DNA of 64,000 bases from Mucilaginibacter saanensis. GTDB lineage: Bacteria; Bacteroidota; Bacteroidia; Sphingobacteriales; Sphingobacteriaceae. The translations under genes and the position numbers were made by a program. Where the stretch lies: NCBI RefSeq assembly GCF_014200575.1, contig NZ_JACHBZ010000014.1, positions 72,936 through 136,935 of the forward strand, read 5' to 3'. The notes under the pieces were generated by a model, which had not been told where the DNA came from, did no database searches, and worked only from the letters and a program-made list of their open reading frames with translations. Below are positions 9,551-18,664 of this stretch, piece after piece. Each line of letters starts with the position of its first letter. Within the stretch, counting starts at the first letter, position 1.

Positions 9551-10840
9551 ATGCTTTTTACTGAGGACTTTTTGCACTATGTATGGAAATTCAGGCTATT
9601 TGACCGTATTGGCTTACAAACAGACGATGGTGAAGAATTGGAAATTCTATCGGTAGGGATGCATAATACCGATGCAGGCCCCGACTTTCATAACGCCCGC
9701 GTCAGGATAGGCGAAACTGTGTGGGCCGGTAACGTTGAGGTACATCTATCAGCCTCTGATTGGCAAAAACATGGCCACACTACCGATAATGCTTATGAAA
9801 ATGTAATACTGCATGTAGTTTACCGCAACGACGTGCCACTTGTTTTGCCCAACGGCCGTAAAGTGCCCACATTACAGCTACATGATCGTGTTCCTGATGA
9901 ACTTTATAATCGTTATCATCAAATGGTGTTCGGTAACCAAAGCATTATACCTTGCGAAAACAGTATTGCCGCCATTGATGGTTTAATTATGCATAACTGG
10001 CTTACGCGCGTTTTGGTGGAACGTTTAGAAAAGCGCTCAACTGCAGTTATAGAAAGGGTTGCCCTTAACCGGGGCGATTGGGAGGAAACTTTTTATCAGT
10101 TTTTGGCTGCAAATTTCGGATTCAAAACCAATGCACTCCCGTTTGAGTTAATGGCAATGTCGCTGCCACAGCTTACCCTGGCTAAGCATAAAAATAACGC
10201 GATGCAGGTGGAGGCCATGATATTTGGACAGGCCGGGTTTCTGAATGATGACTTTCAGGATGAATACCCACTCAAACTGAAAAAAGAATATGACTTTTTA
10301 CAAAAAAAGTATCAGCTTAAACCTATCGAAAAGCATTTGTGGAAGTTTATGCGTTTACGCCCCCAAAACTTCCCTACCGTAAGGCTGGCTCAATTTGCAG
10401 CCCTTATTGTACAATCCAATCATCTGTTTTCAAAAATACTGGAGATAAAAGATGTTAACGCCTTACGCGCTTTGTTTACATCGGTAAAAGTGAATGACTA
10501 CTGGACTGATCATTACCGTTTTGATGTGCTATCGTCAAAACCTGCTGCTAAAACATTAGGGGAATCGTCCATTGATATATTACTGATAAATACACTGGCA
10601 TTATTCTTGTTTAGTTATGGTAAGCAACACCAGCAACAGTATTACATAAGTCGCAGTTTAAAGTTATTGGAAAATTTACCGGCAGAACACAACAATATTA
10701 CTGAGGATTTTGTTACCTTAGGGCTGAAAATTAACAATGCATTCGAGTCGCAGGCACTGCTGGAGTTGAGAAATAATTATTGTAATTATAAGAAATGCCT
10801 GCAATGTGGCGTTGGTAATAAAATATTAAAACTGGGCTGA
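9551..10840 (+). CDS. DUF2851 family protein
   Basis: 429 residues resembling the Bacteroidota/Chlorobi family DUF2851, whose function is unknown. Recognisable blocks are EDFLHYVWKFRLFD at the N-terminus, HNTDAGPDFHNARV, and VWAGNVEVHLSASDW. The C-terminus has closely spaced cysteines (NNYCNYKKCLQCGVG), possibly a metal site. Soluble, with no signal peptide. It is followed after one base by the PspC-domain gene, so the pair are likely co-translated. Confidence 0.85.
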   Translation: MLFTEDFLHYVWKFRLFDRIGLQTDDGEELEILSVGMHNTDAGPDFHNARVRIGETVWAGNVEVHLSASDWQKHGHTTDNAYENVILHVVYRNDVPLVLPNGRKVPTLQLHDRVPDELYNRYHQMVFGNQSIIPCENSIAAIDGLIMHNWLTRVLVERLEKRSTAVIERVALNRGDWEETFYQFLAANFGFKTNALPFELMAMSLPQLTLAKHKNNAMQVEAMIFGQAGFLNDDFQDEYPLKLKKEYDFLQKKYQLKPIEKHLWKFMRLRPQNFPTVRLAQFAALIVQSNHLFSKILEIKDVNALRALFTSVKVNDYWTDHYRFDVLSSKPAAKTLGESSIDILLINTLALFLFSYGKQHQQQYYISRSLKLLENLPAEHNNITEDFVTLGLKINNAFESQALLELRNNYCNYKKCLQCGVGNKILKLG

Positions 10841-10841
10841 C

Positions 10842-11063
10842 ATGATACAGAGAATACTTACTTTTTTTGAACGATACTCTTTTGGGGTATGTACCTATCT
10901 TGGCGAAAAATTTAATGTTTCCATCTCAAAAATCCGCTTATTTTTCATCTACTCTTCTTTTCTGGCAGTTGGTTTTCCGCTTATCTTTTATTTCTTTGCC
11001 GGCATTGTATTGGATATCCGCGCTTTTGTTAAGCGCCGCCATACCGGGGTTACGGATCTTTAG
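10842..11063 (+). CDS. Small PspC-domain membrane protein
   Basis: 73 residues resembling the PspC domain: a short amphipathic lead, then a hydrophobic span of about 25 residues (IRLFFIYSSFLAVGFPLIFY onward) and a basic tail (RAFVKRRH). In proteobacteria PspC helps sense inner-membrane stress; the Bacteroidota single-domain forms are uncharacterised. It starts one base after the DUF2851 stop. No other psp genes are nearby. Confidence 0.8.
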   Translation: MIQRILTFFERYSFGVCTYLGEKFNVSISKIRLFFIYSSFLAVGFPLIFYFFAGIVLDIRAFVKRRHTGVTDL

Positions 11064-11113
11064 CAACCGATCTTGACTGCCCCTAACCTATCTGCTTTTA
11101 AAGCAGATCTATC

Positions 11114-11473
11114 TTACAACAACCTTCCGGTTTTTACGGCTTCCTGCAGGTTACGCACTTTAAACTTAGGTTTATAGCAATATTGTGCCAGTTGTTTTAC
11201 CCATATATTATTATAGTCAAACATCACTTTAATCATACGTACACGGGTTGAGCCCTTAGGGTAGCCGTACTTGTACCAGGTAAATTTAGATTGGTCTATT
11301 TTAAACTGATCGGCAAAATCAGCCAGGAAAAGATCAATCTCAATATCAAATATATCAAGGTCAAGATCAATGCTGGTATCAAGGCTTAAACTGCCCGGAT
11401 CAACACGATGCAGTTTATAGCGGTTGCAATAATCAACTATAAATTCTTTTAAGGGTGGCAGTATCTCTTCCAT
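11114..11473 (-). CDS. DUF1493-like protein
   Basis: 119-residue soluble protein resembling the DUF1493 family. The middle (SIDLDLDIFDIEIDLFLADFA) has the acyl-carrier-like DLxxD pattern of this family but lacks an obvious phosphopantetheine serine. The rest is basic and aromatic (YKYGYPKGSTRVRM). Function is unknown. Monocistronic, convergent with the PspC gene. Confidence 0.65.
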   Translation of the reverse strand: MEEILPPLKEFIVDYCNRYKLHRVDPGSLSLDTSIDLDLDIFDIEIDLFLADFADQFKIDQSKFTWYKYGYPKGSTRVRMIKVMFDYNNIWVKQLAQYCYKPKFKVRNLQEAVKTGRLL

Positions 11474-11672
11474 TTAAACGAATGAAGTTTTGATCATTTT
11501 GTGTATATGACGCGGTTTTAAAAATTAGGTTGCATCTGTAGATACTTTATTTTCAAAAAAAAATTACAATAAAAAACGAGTCATTATTAAAATGGTAATT
11601 GGTACTCCGCTTAAGCTTTATGCTGTATAATTAGCGCCGTATAGTTATTATTGCAGCTGTAAATAAAAGCAC

Positions 11673-12362
11673 ATGAAACTAAAAGTTATAGCTTTTGATG
11701 CTGACGATACCCTATGGGTTAATGAACCTTATTTTCAAAACACCGAAAAAAAGTTCTGCAGCCTTTTGGAAGACTTTTTACCGCAGCATAACATATCAAG
11801 CGAGCTTTTTAAAGTTGAGGTTACAAATCTCTCATTATACGGTTATGGCATTAAGGGTTATATACTGAGCATGATAGAAGCCGCTTTAAAAATATCTGAT
11901 AAAAAGATAGGAATTGAAGCTATTGAACTGATCCTGGAATATGGAAAAGAGATGCTCAACGAACCCATTGAGCTGCTGGAGGGAGTTGACGATGTACTGG
12001 CAACCTTAAAAAAACATTACCGGCTGGTGGTAGCAACCAAAGGCGATTTGCTTGACCAAGAACGGAAATTAAAAAAATCAGGGCTGTCGCATTACTTTCA
12101 TCATATCGAGATCATGTCTGATAAGCGGGAAGAGGATTATATAAAGCTGATCAGGCACCTTGACATCAACCCGGACGAGTTTTTAATGGTTGGCAACTCC
12201 CTAAAGTCGGATGTAATGCCGGTACTCAATATCGGCGGCCACGCCATTCATGTGCCTTTTCATACCACTTGGGCCCATGAACATGTAGAAACCAATTTAA
12301 CCCATGATAATTTTAAACAGGCTGATACACTTGGTGACATTTTGCCGTACATACTTGCATGA
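11673..12362 (+). CDS. HAD-superfamily hydrolase
   Basis: 229 residues, cytosolic phosphatase-like. HAD motif I is AFDADDTLW, motif II VATKGD, the motif III lysine region is in LKKSGLSHYF, and motif IV covers MVGNSLKSDV. The helical cap lies between motifs I and II. The substrate is unknown. It overlaps the next gene by four bases (ATGA), so both are translated from one message. Confidence 0.85.
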   Translation: MKLKVIAFDADDTLWVNEPYFQNTEKKFCSLLEDFLPQHNISSELFKVEVTNLSLYGYGIKGYILSMIEAALKISDKKIGIEAIELILEYGKEMLNEPIELLEGVDDVLATLKKHYRLVVATKGDLLDQERKLKKSGLSHYFHHIEIMSDKREEDYIKLIRHLDINPDEFLMVGNSLKSDVMPVLNIGGHAIHVPFHTTWAHEHVETNLTHDNFKQADTLGDILPYILA

Positions 12363-12988
12363 AACACAAATTAAATATTGATGCCTGGGCTCGTAAAGAG
12401 CACTTTAACTTTTTTAAAAACTTTGAAGAGCCGTTTTTCGGCGTAGTAGTAAATATTGATTGTACTATAGCCTATAATTTTTCCAGAGAAAACGGCTTAC
12501 CATTTTTCTGGTATTACCTGCACAAGTCATTAACCGCGGCCAACACTTTAGAACCATTTAAATATCGTATTGACGGAGATGATATATTAGTATATGACCA
12601 AATAAATGCGGGACCTACTATTGGACGCAGTAATGGCACTTTTGGTTTTTCGTACGTTTATTTCCATGAATCTTTTCATGAATTTATGACCGGAGCACGA
12701 ATTGAAATTGAAAGGGTAGAAAATAGCACAAACCTCTTTGCCCCTAATCCGGATACAGATATTATTCATTATTCATCCCTGCCCTGGATAGATTTTACCA
12801 GTATATCACACGCACGCGGTTTTTCTTTCCCTGACAGCTGCCCCAAGATTTCATTTGGTAAAATGACCGAAAGCAAGGGCAAAAGAAGCATGCCAGTATC
12901 CATACACGTACATCATGGCCTTATGGATGGTTTGCATGTTGGTCAGTATATTGACTGTTTTCAGAAGTTAATGAACAGTAATAATTAA
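12359..12988 (+). CDS. Chloramphenicol acetyltransferase-like protein (CAT family)
   Basis: 209 residues, trimeric CAT fold by family. The catalytic motif is present as VHHGLMDGLHVGQY near the C-terminus, with the general-base His and following Asp-Gly. An FFWYYLHKSLTAAN segment and the SLPWIDFTSISHAR block also match CAT. It is shortened and diverged relative to antibiotic-resistance CATs and sits in an operon with a HAD phosphatase, so chromosomal acetylation of another small molecule is as likely as chloramphenicol resistance. Acetyl-CoA use is from family knowledge. Confidence 0.83.
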   Translation: MKHKLNIDAWARKEHFNFFKNFEEPFFGVVVNIDCTIAYNFSRENGLPFFWYYLHKSLTAANTLEPFKYRIDGDDILVYDQINAGPTIGRSNGTFGFSYVYFHESFHEFMTGARIEIERVENSTNLFAPNPDTDIIHYSSLPWIDFTSISHARGFSFPDSCPKISFGKMTESKGKRSMPVSIHVHHGLMDGLHVGQYIDCFQKLMNSNN

Positions 12989-13494
12989 ATAGTCTTTTCC
13001 ATCACAATGAGCTCTATCAATTGTTTTGGATCGCCAAAGCGGCCGTTGCTGTGAAACGGCTGTATTTCTCCTGTAAAAGTGTAACCACGGCGCTCATACC
13101 AGCTAATGAGCTCAGTTCGGGTGCGAATCACCGTCATGGTAATAGTATGGCAATTCAATTGTCTTGCTATTACCTCGGCTTGCTGCAGTAGTGCCCTTCC
13201 TACCCCTTTGCCCTGTAATACGGGTGCCACGCTGAACATACCGAGGTATAATTTAGGCCCCTTCACTTCCAGGTAAACAGATCCGGTTATTTGTCCGCTT
13301 TCATCAGTATATTTTAATATGCTGATGGTTTCATCATGAAGATATTCCGTCAGCATCTCTTCGTCTATCCTTATCCCTTCAATCAGATCGGCCTCTGTTG
13401 TCCAGCCTTTTTTTGATTCCTCACCACGATACGCGCTGTTAATTAAGATATTTAATTCAGGTATATCGGCAAGTGTAGCTTTAGTAATTGGCAT
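12985..13494 (-). CDS. GNAT-family N-acetyltransferase
   Basis: 169 residues forming a single GNAT domain. The acetyl-CoA pyrophosphate loop is LQGKGVGRALLQQAE (consensus Q/RxxGxG/A), and WYERRGYTFTGEIQPF is the typical C-terminal strand-helix motif. The acyl acceptor is unknown. The gene end overlaps the convergent CAT gene by four bases. A cupin gene lies 23 bp upstream on the same strand, suggesting a two-gene transcript. Confidence 0.88.
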   Translation of the reverse strand: MPITKATLADIPELNILINSAYRGEESKKGWTTEADLIEGIRIDEEMLTEYLHDETISILKYTDESGQITGSVYLEVKGPKLYLGMFSVAPVLQGKGVGRALLQQAEVIARQLNCHTITMTVIRTRTELISWYERRGYTFTGEIQPFHSNGRFGDPKQLIELIVMEKTI

Positions 13495-13517
13495 TTAAGT
13501 ATTTAATAAAGAAGTTA

Positions 13518-13850
13518 TTATAACAATTTAAAATCCTGGCGTACCGGGTTAAAGATATCAATCAGCTTACAATCAGTAATAGCTCTGCCGCCATGAATAA
13601 CATTGGGTGGTATAACCGCATAATTACCTTTATCAAGTAATTGTGTTACCCCATCAACAGTTAACTCAAATGTGCCTTCAATAACAAATGCACATTGGTG
13701 GTTGATGTGCTGGTGCATATCAGATACGCAGCCCGCCTTTACTTCAATAAAGTTGATCGTGTTGTTTTCGGTATGTATTATTTTGGAGAAAAATCCGGGA
13801 GCGATCTCTTTGGTTTGGATATCTGAAAACTGATTAAAAACTTGGTTCAT
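13518..13850 (-). CDS. Single-domain cupin protein
   Basis: 110 residues forming one conserved cupin barrel. Metal-binding His residues lie in CVSDMHQHINHQCAFVIEG (cupin motif 1) and NVIHGG (motif 2). Such small cupins range from dioxygenases to sugar-binding domains, so no reaction is claimed. It is probably co-transcribed with the GNAT gene downstream. Confidence 0.82.
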   Translation of the reverse strand: MNQVFNQFSDIQTKEIAPGFFSKIIHTENNTINFIEVKAGCVSDMHQHINHQCAFVIEGTFELTVDGVTQLLDKGNYAVIPPNVIHGGRAITDCKLIDIFNPVRQDFKLL

Positions 13851-13932
13851 GATTGATTTTTTTAGTAATTAAAACCCTTCATTTCTGAAGCCGGTTACAG
13901 TTTTCAAATGTAAAATATTCATTTTACGCATT

Positions 13933-13958
13933 CTTGATTAATTTTATAATTAATCAAG
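13933..13958. repeat. Perfect inverted repeat upstream of cbpA
   Basis: Arms CTTGATTAATT and AATTAATCAAG around TTAT, a 26-bp near-complete palindrome in the divergent spacer between the cupin gene and cbpA. There is no T-run typical of a terminator, and its position suits an operator for either gene. Confidence 0.5.
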
Positions 13959-14059
13959 AGATTTATTATAATACTCTCTTCCTGTATAAAAATCTTTAGT
14001 ACCTAAAACTAAGCCGTATATTTAGGGGTTAATGTAATTACTGATTTTTATACCGTGAT

Positions 14060-14959
14060 ATGGCCTTTATTGATTATTATAAAACACTGAGTTTAACCAA
14101 AACAGCTTCGGACAAGGATATCAAGAATGCTTACCGTAAGCTGGCTCGCAAATACCACCCCGATCTGAACCCTGATAATGCAGAAGCAAACAAGAGGTTT
14201 CAGGAGCTTAATGAAGCTAACGAGGTATTAAGCGATCCGGAAAAACGCAAAAAGTATGATAAATATGGCGAAAACTGGCAACATGGTGAAGCTTATGAAC
14301 AACAAGCCAGACAGCAGCAAAACCGGCCCGGCAACTACGGCGGCAACGGCGGATTTGGTGGCGGATTCACTGATGCAGAAAGTTTTGGAGGAGGTGATTT
14401 TTCTGACTTTTTTAAATCAATGTTTGGAGGTGGCGGCAGCCGGCAAACCAAATATCGCGGTCAGGATTATAATGCCGAATTACATTTAACCTTACTGGAT
14501 ACCGCCGAAACCCATAAACGTACCTTAACCGTTGGCGGCAAAAATATCCGTATCAACATACCGGCTGGTATAGAAAACGGACAAACCATCAAAATATCCG
14601 GACATGGCGGAGCGGGCGTAAATAATGGCCCCGCGGGCGATCTTTATATCAAGTTTTTTATAGCTAATGACACGCGTTTTAAACGCGATGGCAGCAATCT
14701 TTATACTAATTTAAAACTTGACCTTTATACCGCTGTGCTTGGCGGCGAAATTACTGCCGAAACACTAACAGGCAAGGTTAAAGTGAAGATAAAACCCGAA
14801 ACGCAGAATGGCACCAAAGTAAAGCTGAAAGGGAAAGGAATGCCGGTTTACAAAAAGGAAAATGAATTTGGCGACTTGTATCTTACCTATGATGTACAAG
14901 TACCGGTAAATCTAACAGAAAAGCAAAAACAATTATTTGAGGAATTATCAAAATCCTGA
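14060..14959 (+). CDS. cbpA: DnaJ-class co-chaperone, CbpA-like
   Basis: 299 residues: a J-domain at about 5-70 with the HPD motif in KYHPDLNP, a Gly/Phe-rich linker at about 85-140, and two C-terminal substrate-binding domains. The zinc finger of true DnaJ is absent, which defines the CbpA class. It stimulates DnaK ATPase and in E. coli also binds curved DNA. The CbpM-like modulator gene follows 17 bp downstream, as in the E. coli cbpAM pair, which strengthens the call. Confidence 0.92.
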   Translation: MAFIDYYKTLSLTKTASDKDIKNAYRKLARKYHPDLNPDNAEANKRFQELNEANEVLSDPEKRKKYDKYGENWQHGEAYEQQARQQQNRPGNYGGNGGFGGGFTDAESFGGGDFSDFFKSMFGGGGSRQTKYRGQDYNAELHLTLLDTAETHKRTLTVGGKNIRINIPAGIENGQTIKISGHGGAGVNNGPAGDLYIKFFIANDTRFKRDGSNLYTNLKLDLYTAVLGGEITAETLTGKVKVKIKPETQNGTKVKLKGKGMPVYKKENEFGDLYLTYDVQVPVNLTEKQKQLFEELSKS

Positions 14960-14976
14960 TGTAAATTTTAAAGGAT

Positions 14977-15276
14977 ATGAAAACAGCAAATTTAATAACC
15001 GCCAGTGATTTTTGTTTATATCACAATGTTGAGCATAACTTTATAAACCTGCTTCAGGAAGCTGGCTTAGTGGAGGTTTCCATTATTAACCAAACTATTT
15101 TTATACCCGAAAAAGAACTGCAAAAGCTCGAAAAATTAACTAACCTACATCAATTGGATATTAATGTAGCCGGGATTGAGGCCATAACACACCTGTTAAA
15201 TCAGGTTGAAAAAATACAGGAAGATATGCGCAGTTTACGTAACCGCTTAAGGCTATATGAAAATGAAACAGAGTAG
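14977..15276 (+). CDS. cbpM: Chaperone modulator CbpM-like protein
   Basis: 99 residues of the MerR-like HTH/CbpM type: an N-terminal helix-turn-helix-like region with IFIPEKELQKLEKL, then a helical C-terminus (LNQVEKIQEDMRSLRNRLRLYENE). In E. coli CbpM binds the CbpA J-domain and inhibits its co-chaperone and DNA-binding activities. Placement directly behind cbpA supports this role. An AAAGGA stretch precedes the ATG by a few bases. Confidence 0.85.
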   Translation: MKTANLITASDFCLYHNVEHNFINLLQEAGLVEVSIINQTIFIPEKELQKLEKLTNLHQLDINVAGIEAITHLLNQVEKIQEDMRSLRNRLRLYENETE

Positions 15277-15473
15277 CTCTCACTCGTAGACTACATCTCA
15301 AGACAAAGCCCCCCCTCCTTATATAACTGGCTCTGCGCAGTCATCAATCAACGTATAACACAGGCCGGCAACGCTAATCTTGCTATCGTGATTGATATAC
15401 GAGTTAAACCTCAGGAAACATTTACAGTCCATACATAAAAAGAAACTGAGGTACTAACTTAAATTTTCGATTT

Positions 15474-15749
15474 ATGAAACTGATCAAATTTTCAATTATA
15501 GCTTTTGCTTTACTATTTTCAGTTCAGTTTGCAAAGGCACAAAGTATATCTATCGGTGCTACATTTGGTAATGGTTACGGATATCCGCATCATAGGGTAA
15601 TAGTTACCGGCGGCTATCCCGGATATGCCTACTACAGCCGTCCGGCTTATTATGGCTATGGAGGTTATTATGCCCGTCCATATTACCCAGGTCGTTATTA
15701 TGGACGGCACCCCTATTACCGTGAACATCGGTACTACAGACACTGGTAA
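15474..15749 (+). CDS. Secreted Gly/Tyr/Arg-rich small protein
   Basis: 91 residues with a clear signal peptide (cleavage near FAKAQ/S). The mature part is very rich in Tyr, Gly, Pro, Arg and His, with repeated YYGYGGYYARPYY-like units. Not recognised beyond general likeness to small secreted Bacteroidota proteins of this composition. The base and codon usage is unusual because of the repeated TAT/GGC/CGT codons. Ends at a strong terminator. Confidence 0.75.
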   Translation: MKLIKFSIIAFALLFSVQFAKAQSISIGATFGNGYGYPHHRVIVTGGYPGYAYYSRPAYYGYGGYYARPYYPGRYYGRHPYYREHRYYRHW

Positions 15750-15786
15750 CAAAAAGGACGCTCCGTATAGGAGTGCCCTTTTTGTT
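15748..15786. terminator. Bidirectional terminator
   Basis: A 17-bp stem with two wobble positions (arm AACAAAAAGGACGCTCC) and a GTATA loop, with A- and T-runs on opposite sides. It sits between the convergent secreted-protein and PAS-protein genes. Confidence 0.88.
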
Positions 15787-15794
15787 ATTCAAAT

Positions 15795-18455
15795 CTAATC
15801 GGAATTATCTTGTTGATCAGCCGCATCCCTTTCCATCTCAACAATTACGGCATCTAACCTGTCAAGTTCAACAAGTATATAATCAAGTGTTTCTTCGTTA
15901 GCCGGATCTTCTTTCAGCAAAATTGCCAGGCCTTTCAAATTTGCCAAAGGGCTGCGAATGTAATGAGATTGTTTCCAGGCCATATTTTTAATGCTATTGA
16001 TCTGGTCGTGAATACGCTGATAGGCTATTTTTAAACTATTTTCAGCGTTTTTTCGTCCGGTAATATCATACAGCGCCATCATTAAGCCCAGAATATTTTT
16101 GTTGTTGTCAATAATCGGGAATAACCTTACATAATACCAGTATATTATTCCATTCGGCTGTGGGTAATCAACCTCATAACTGATGTCGTTACCTGATAAT
16201 ACCATTTTGGTAAACTGCATAAACTGCGGAAATCTTTCTGGCGGGAAATAGTCCTTTAGCTTATCGCCCTTTTGCGGATTATGATTATACTGTTCCCTTA
16301 CAAACCTGACAGCCATTTGATTAAATTCCAATGCATTAAGATCTTTATCAAACAGTGCGTAAGCCGTATCTGTAGTATTTAAAATAGTTTGAAGGTTTGC
16401 CTCAGATTTTTGCAACAATTCTTCTGATTTTATCTTCGCAGTAATATCATTAGCTAACGAAAGTCTTACTTGTTTGCCTTCAAAAACAATTTCCTCTGCA
16501 ATTATCTGAACATTAATAATAGTACCATCCTTTTTTCGATGTTTAAATGCTCCCATGTGGCCCAAAGCCGGCTCATGCTCTGCGTAACTGACTACAAGTT
16601 TATCCCAATCATCCACTAATCTGATATCCTTTATGCTCATTTTTAAAAACTCTTCAACAGTATAGCCATAAATGCGTACCGCGGCGGCATTAACAGCTAT
16701 AATAGATAAATCATCCTTAGCAATCATCCACATTGGCAATGGATTGCTATCAAACAACAGTTTATATTTCTGTTCAGAAAGGCGTAGTTCCTCTTCGGCT
16801 TTTTTTCGTTTGGTAATATCAATGGCTGAGCCTATGATAGTAGGTTCTCCCGCAATATCTACCCGGTTGCCATAAAGTTCCACCCAGTTTAAAGAACCGT
16901 CTTTACATCGTCCCCTTACTTCATAGTGAACGCTATCTACCTCTCCCATCATGCGTGAGCGCACATGCTCCAACGAAATGGCTTTAAAATCATCACTGAT
17001 AATGATATCAACAGAATCGGCATCGGTTATCTCCCGCTGACTGTAGCCAAAAATTTCAGCAAACCTGGGGTTAACATAAATATACCTTCCTTTTTGGACA
17101 ATGTACACGCCAACCATTGATTTGTCTGCCAAAGTCCGGAATTTGAGTTCGGCCTCCTTTAACTCGGCTTCCATCACTTTGCGGTTAGTAATATCACGGG
17201 CAATTACTAACACTTTGTCTTCAGCAAACTTTTTCATGTTAACCTCCATATGAAAAATCAAGCCGTCCTTTTTCTTAAACCGCCGTTCTTTGATTATTGA
17301 TCTATCCATAGAAACAGCATTATAATCAATCGGATCAGTTATGAGTTCGTCAGGGGCAATTAGCCGTTCTATTCTTAATTCCAATAATTCATCACGGGTA
17401 TAACCAGTCATTTTACACATACTGGCATTTACTTCCATAAAATTGCCTTGTACGTCAAGTACATAAATAGCATCAGATGCATGTTCAATAAGCAACCGGT
17501 ATTTTTTTTCGCTAGCCTCTAATTTTGCTACCGTTTTTAAAAGAGCCAATGACCGTTGCTCGGCTCTCTTCTCTAATGACGTGTTAAGCGCCAGTACTTC
17601 ATTGTTGGTATTTAACCGCTGTTCATCAATGTTATTAAGCCAATTTGCTGTAATACCTATAATTGATAGTATTAAAACTGTAAACAGATAAATCCGCAAC
17701 TCGGGAGAAAAAAAATGGTCGTCACCCTCAATCTTGAAAATACCAGGGATAATGATAATAAAAACCAACGGCAGAAAAAGTCGTCGCGCCATCAGATTAC
17801 CTACCTTATTACCCGTAAACAGAGTTGCAAACCCGTATTGCGGATGCAAAAGTGATGCAGCTATTGATAAACAGAGGAAAAGCGTGGTGGTTGGCACCGA
17901 CATTGAATTGATATAATTGAGCCTGTATAATACCGACAAGCCATATAAATGCCCAATCATAGATATTGTAGCAATTGAAGTAATTATATGAAGTATGTAT
18001 TGCCCGGCGCGATGGAGAAAATTGTTGTTTGTTGCAAAAAAAATAAAGGTGATGCCAAATGAAAATATGCAACAAGTGGTATTAACAGCCATTCGTCCTG
18101 GATAAGCGTTATTACCGGCATCGGCAAATACATCTTTAACAAAAAGCTCATCTATCCCGCTATTAAAATGGAATAGGTATTGTGAGGCTACAATTACCCC
18201 CAGGCCGGCTGTTATTAAAGATAAAGTAACAAAAGCTAATTTTGTATATTTTAAATGGGGCAATTGGGTTAAAAATAAGGTTGCCCCTATAAGAGCCAGG
18301 CCTAACGCCGTATTAAACTTAAGACCCATAAATTGCGGTACCAGTTCCTCAATACTATTGATATTCGAAAGCCTTCCGGCCATAACCAAAGCGGCTATAA
18401 TTACGGCTATCAGGCTCGTAACTATTATAATGGTATTTTTTTGAGGATTATCCAT
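15795..18455 (-). CDS. Membrane multi-PAS sensor with a DHp-like end but no ATPase domain
   Basis: 886 residues. About eight hydrophobic helices occupy residues 10-270, followed by a short coiled coil and four PAS/PAC units at about 310-430, 440-555, 560-685 and 690-805. The C-terminal 80 residues look like a histidine-kinase dimerisation helix pair with H831 in QSHYIRSPLANLKG. The protein stops at 886, about 55 residues after the histidine, with no HATPase_c domain, and the DNA downstream offers none. It may be a phosphotransfer or dimerisation partner for a separate kinase. It follows the enoyl-CoA hydratase gene by 209 bp. Confidence 0.88.
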   Translation of the reverse strand: MDNPQKNTIIIVTSLIAVIIAALVMAGRLSNINSIEELVPQFMGLKFNTALGLALIGATLFLTQLPHLKYTKLAFVTLSLITAGLGVIVASQYLFHFNSGIDELFVKDVFADAGNNAYPGRMAVNTTCCIFSFGITFIFFATNNNFLHRAGQYILHIITSIATISMIGHLYGLSVLYRLNYINSMSVPTTTLFLCLSIAASLLHPQYGFATLFTGNKVGNLMARRLFLPLVFIIIIPGIFKIEGDDHFFSPELRIYLFTVLILSIIGITANWLNNIDEQRLNTNNEVLALNTSLEKRAEQRSLALLKTVAKLEASEKKYRLLIEHASDAIYVLDVQGNFMEVNASMCKMTGYTRDELLELRIERLIAPDELITDPIDYNAVSMDRSIIKERRFKKKDGLIFHMEVNMKKFAEDKVLVIARDITNRKVMEAELKEAELKFRTLADKSMVGVYIVQKGRYIYVNPRFAEIFGYSQREITDADSVDIIISDDFKAISLEHVRSRMMGEVDSVHYEVRGRCKDGSLNWVELYGNRVDIAGEPTIIGSAIDITKRKKAEEELRLSEQKYKLLFDSNPLPMWMIAKDDLSIIAVNAAAVRIYGYTVEEFLKMSIKDIRLVDDWDKLVVSYAEHEPALGHMGAFKHRKKDGTIINVQIIAEEIVFEGKQVRLSLANDITAKIKSEELLQKSEANLQTILNTTDTAYALFDKDLNALEFNQMAVRFVREQYNHNPQKGDKLKDYFPPERFPQFMQFTKMVLSGNDISYEVDYPQPNGIIYWYYVRLFPIIDNNKNILGLMMALYDITGRKNAENSLKIAYQRIHDQINSIKNMAWKQSHYIRSPLANLKGLAILLKEDPANEETLDYILVELDRLDAVIVEMERDAADQQDNSD

Positions 18456-18664
18456 CTAAACCAATTATGCCATCAACTACGGTTATTAAATACTGATTAC
18501 TTTATGCGTATACGGATAAATAGATGTTACCGGCTAATTAAATAAATATAAAATCAGCAAAAGGGATTTTATTTACTGAATTCATTTAAACCAAAGCTAT
18601 TTACTATAAAGCGGGGCTGCTTATAAGCTAAAGTTACACAAAAACCAGGCCGCAAGGTTTAATA

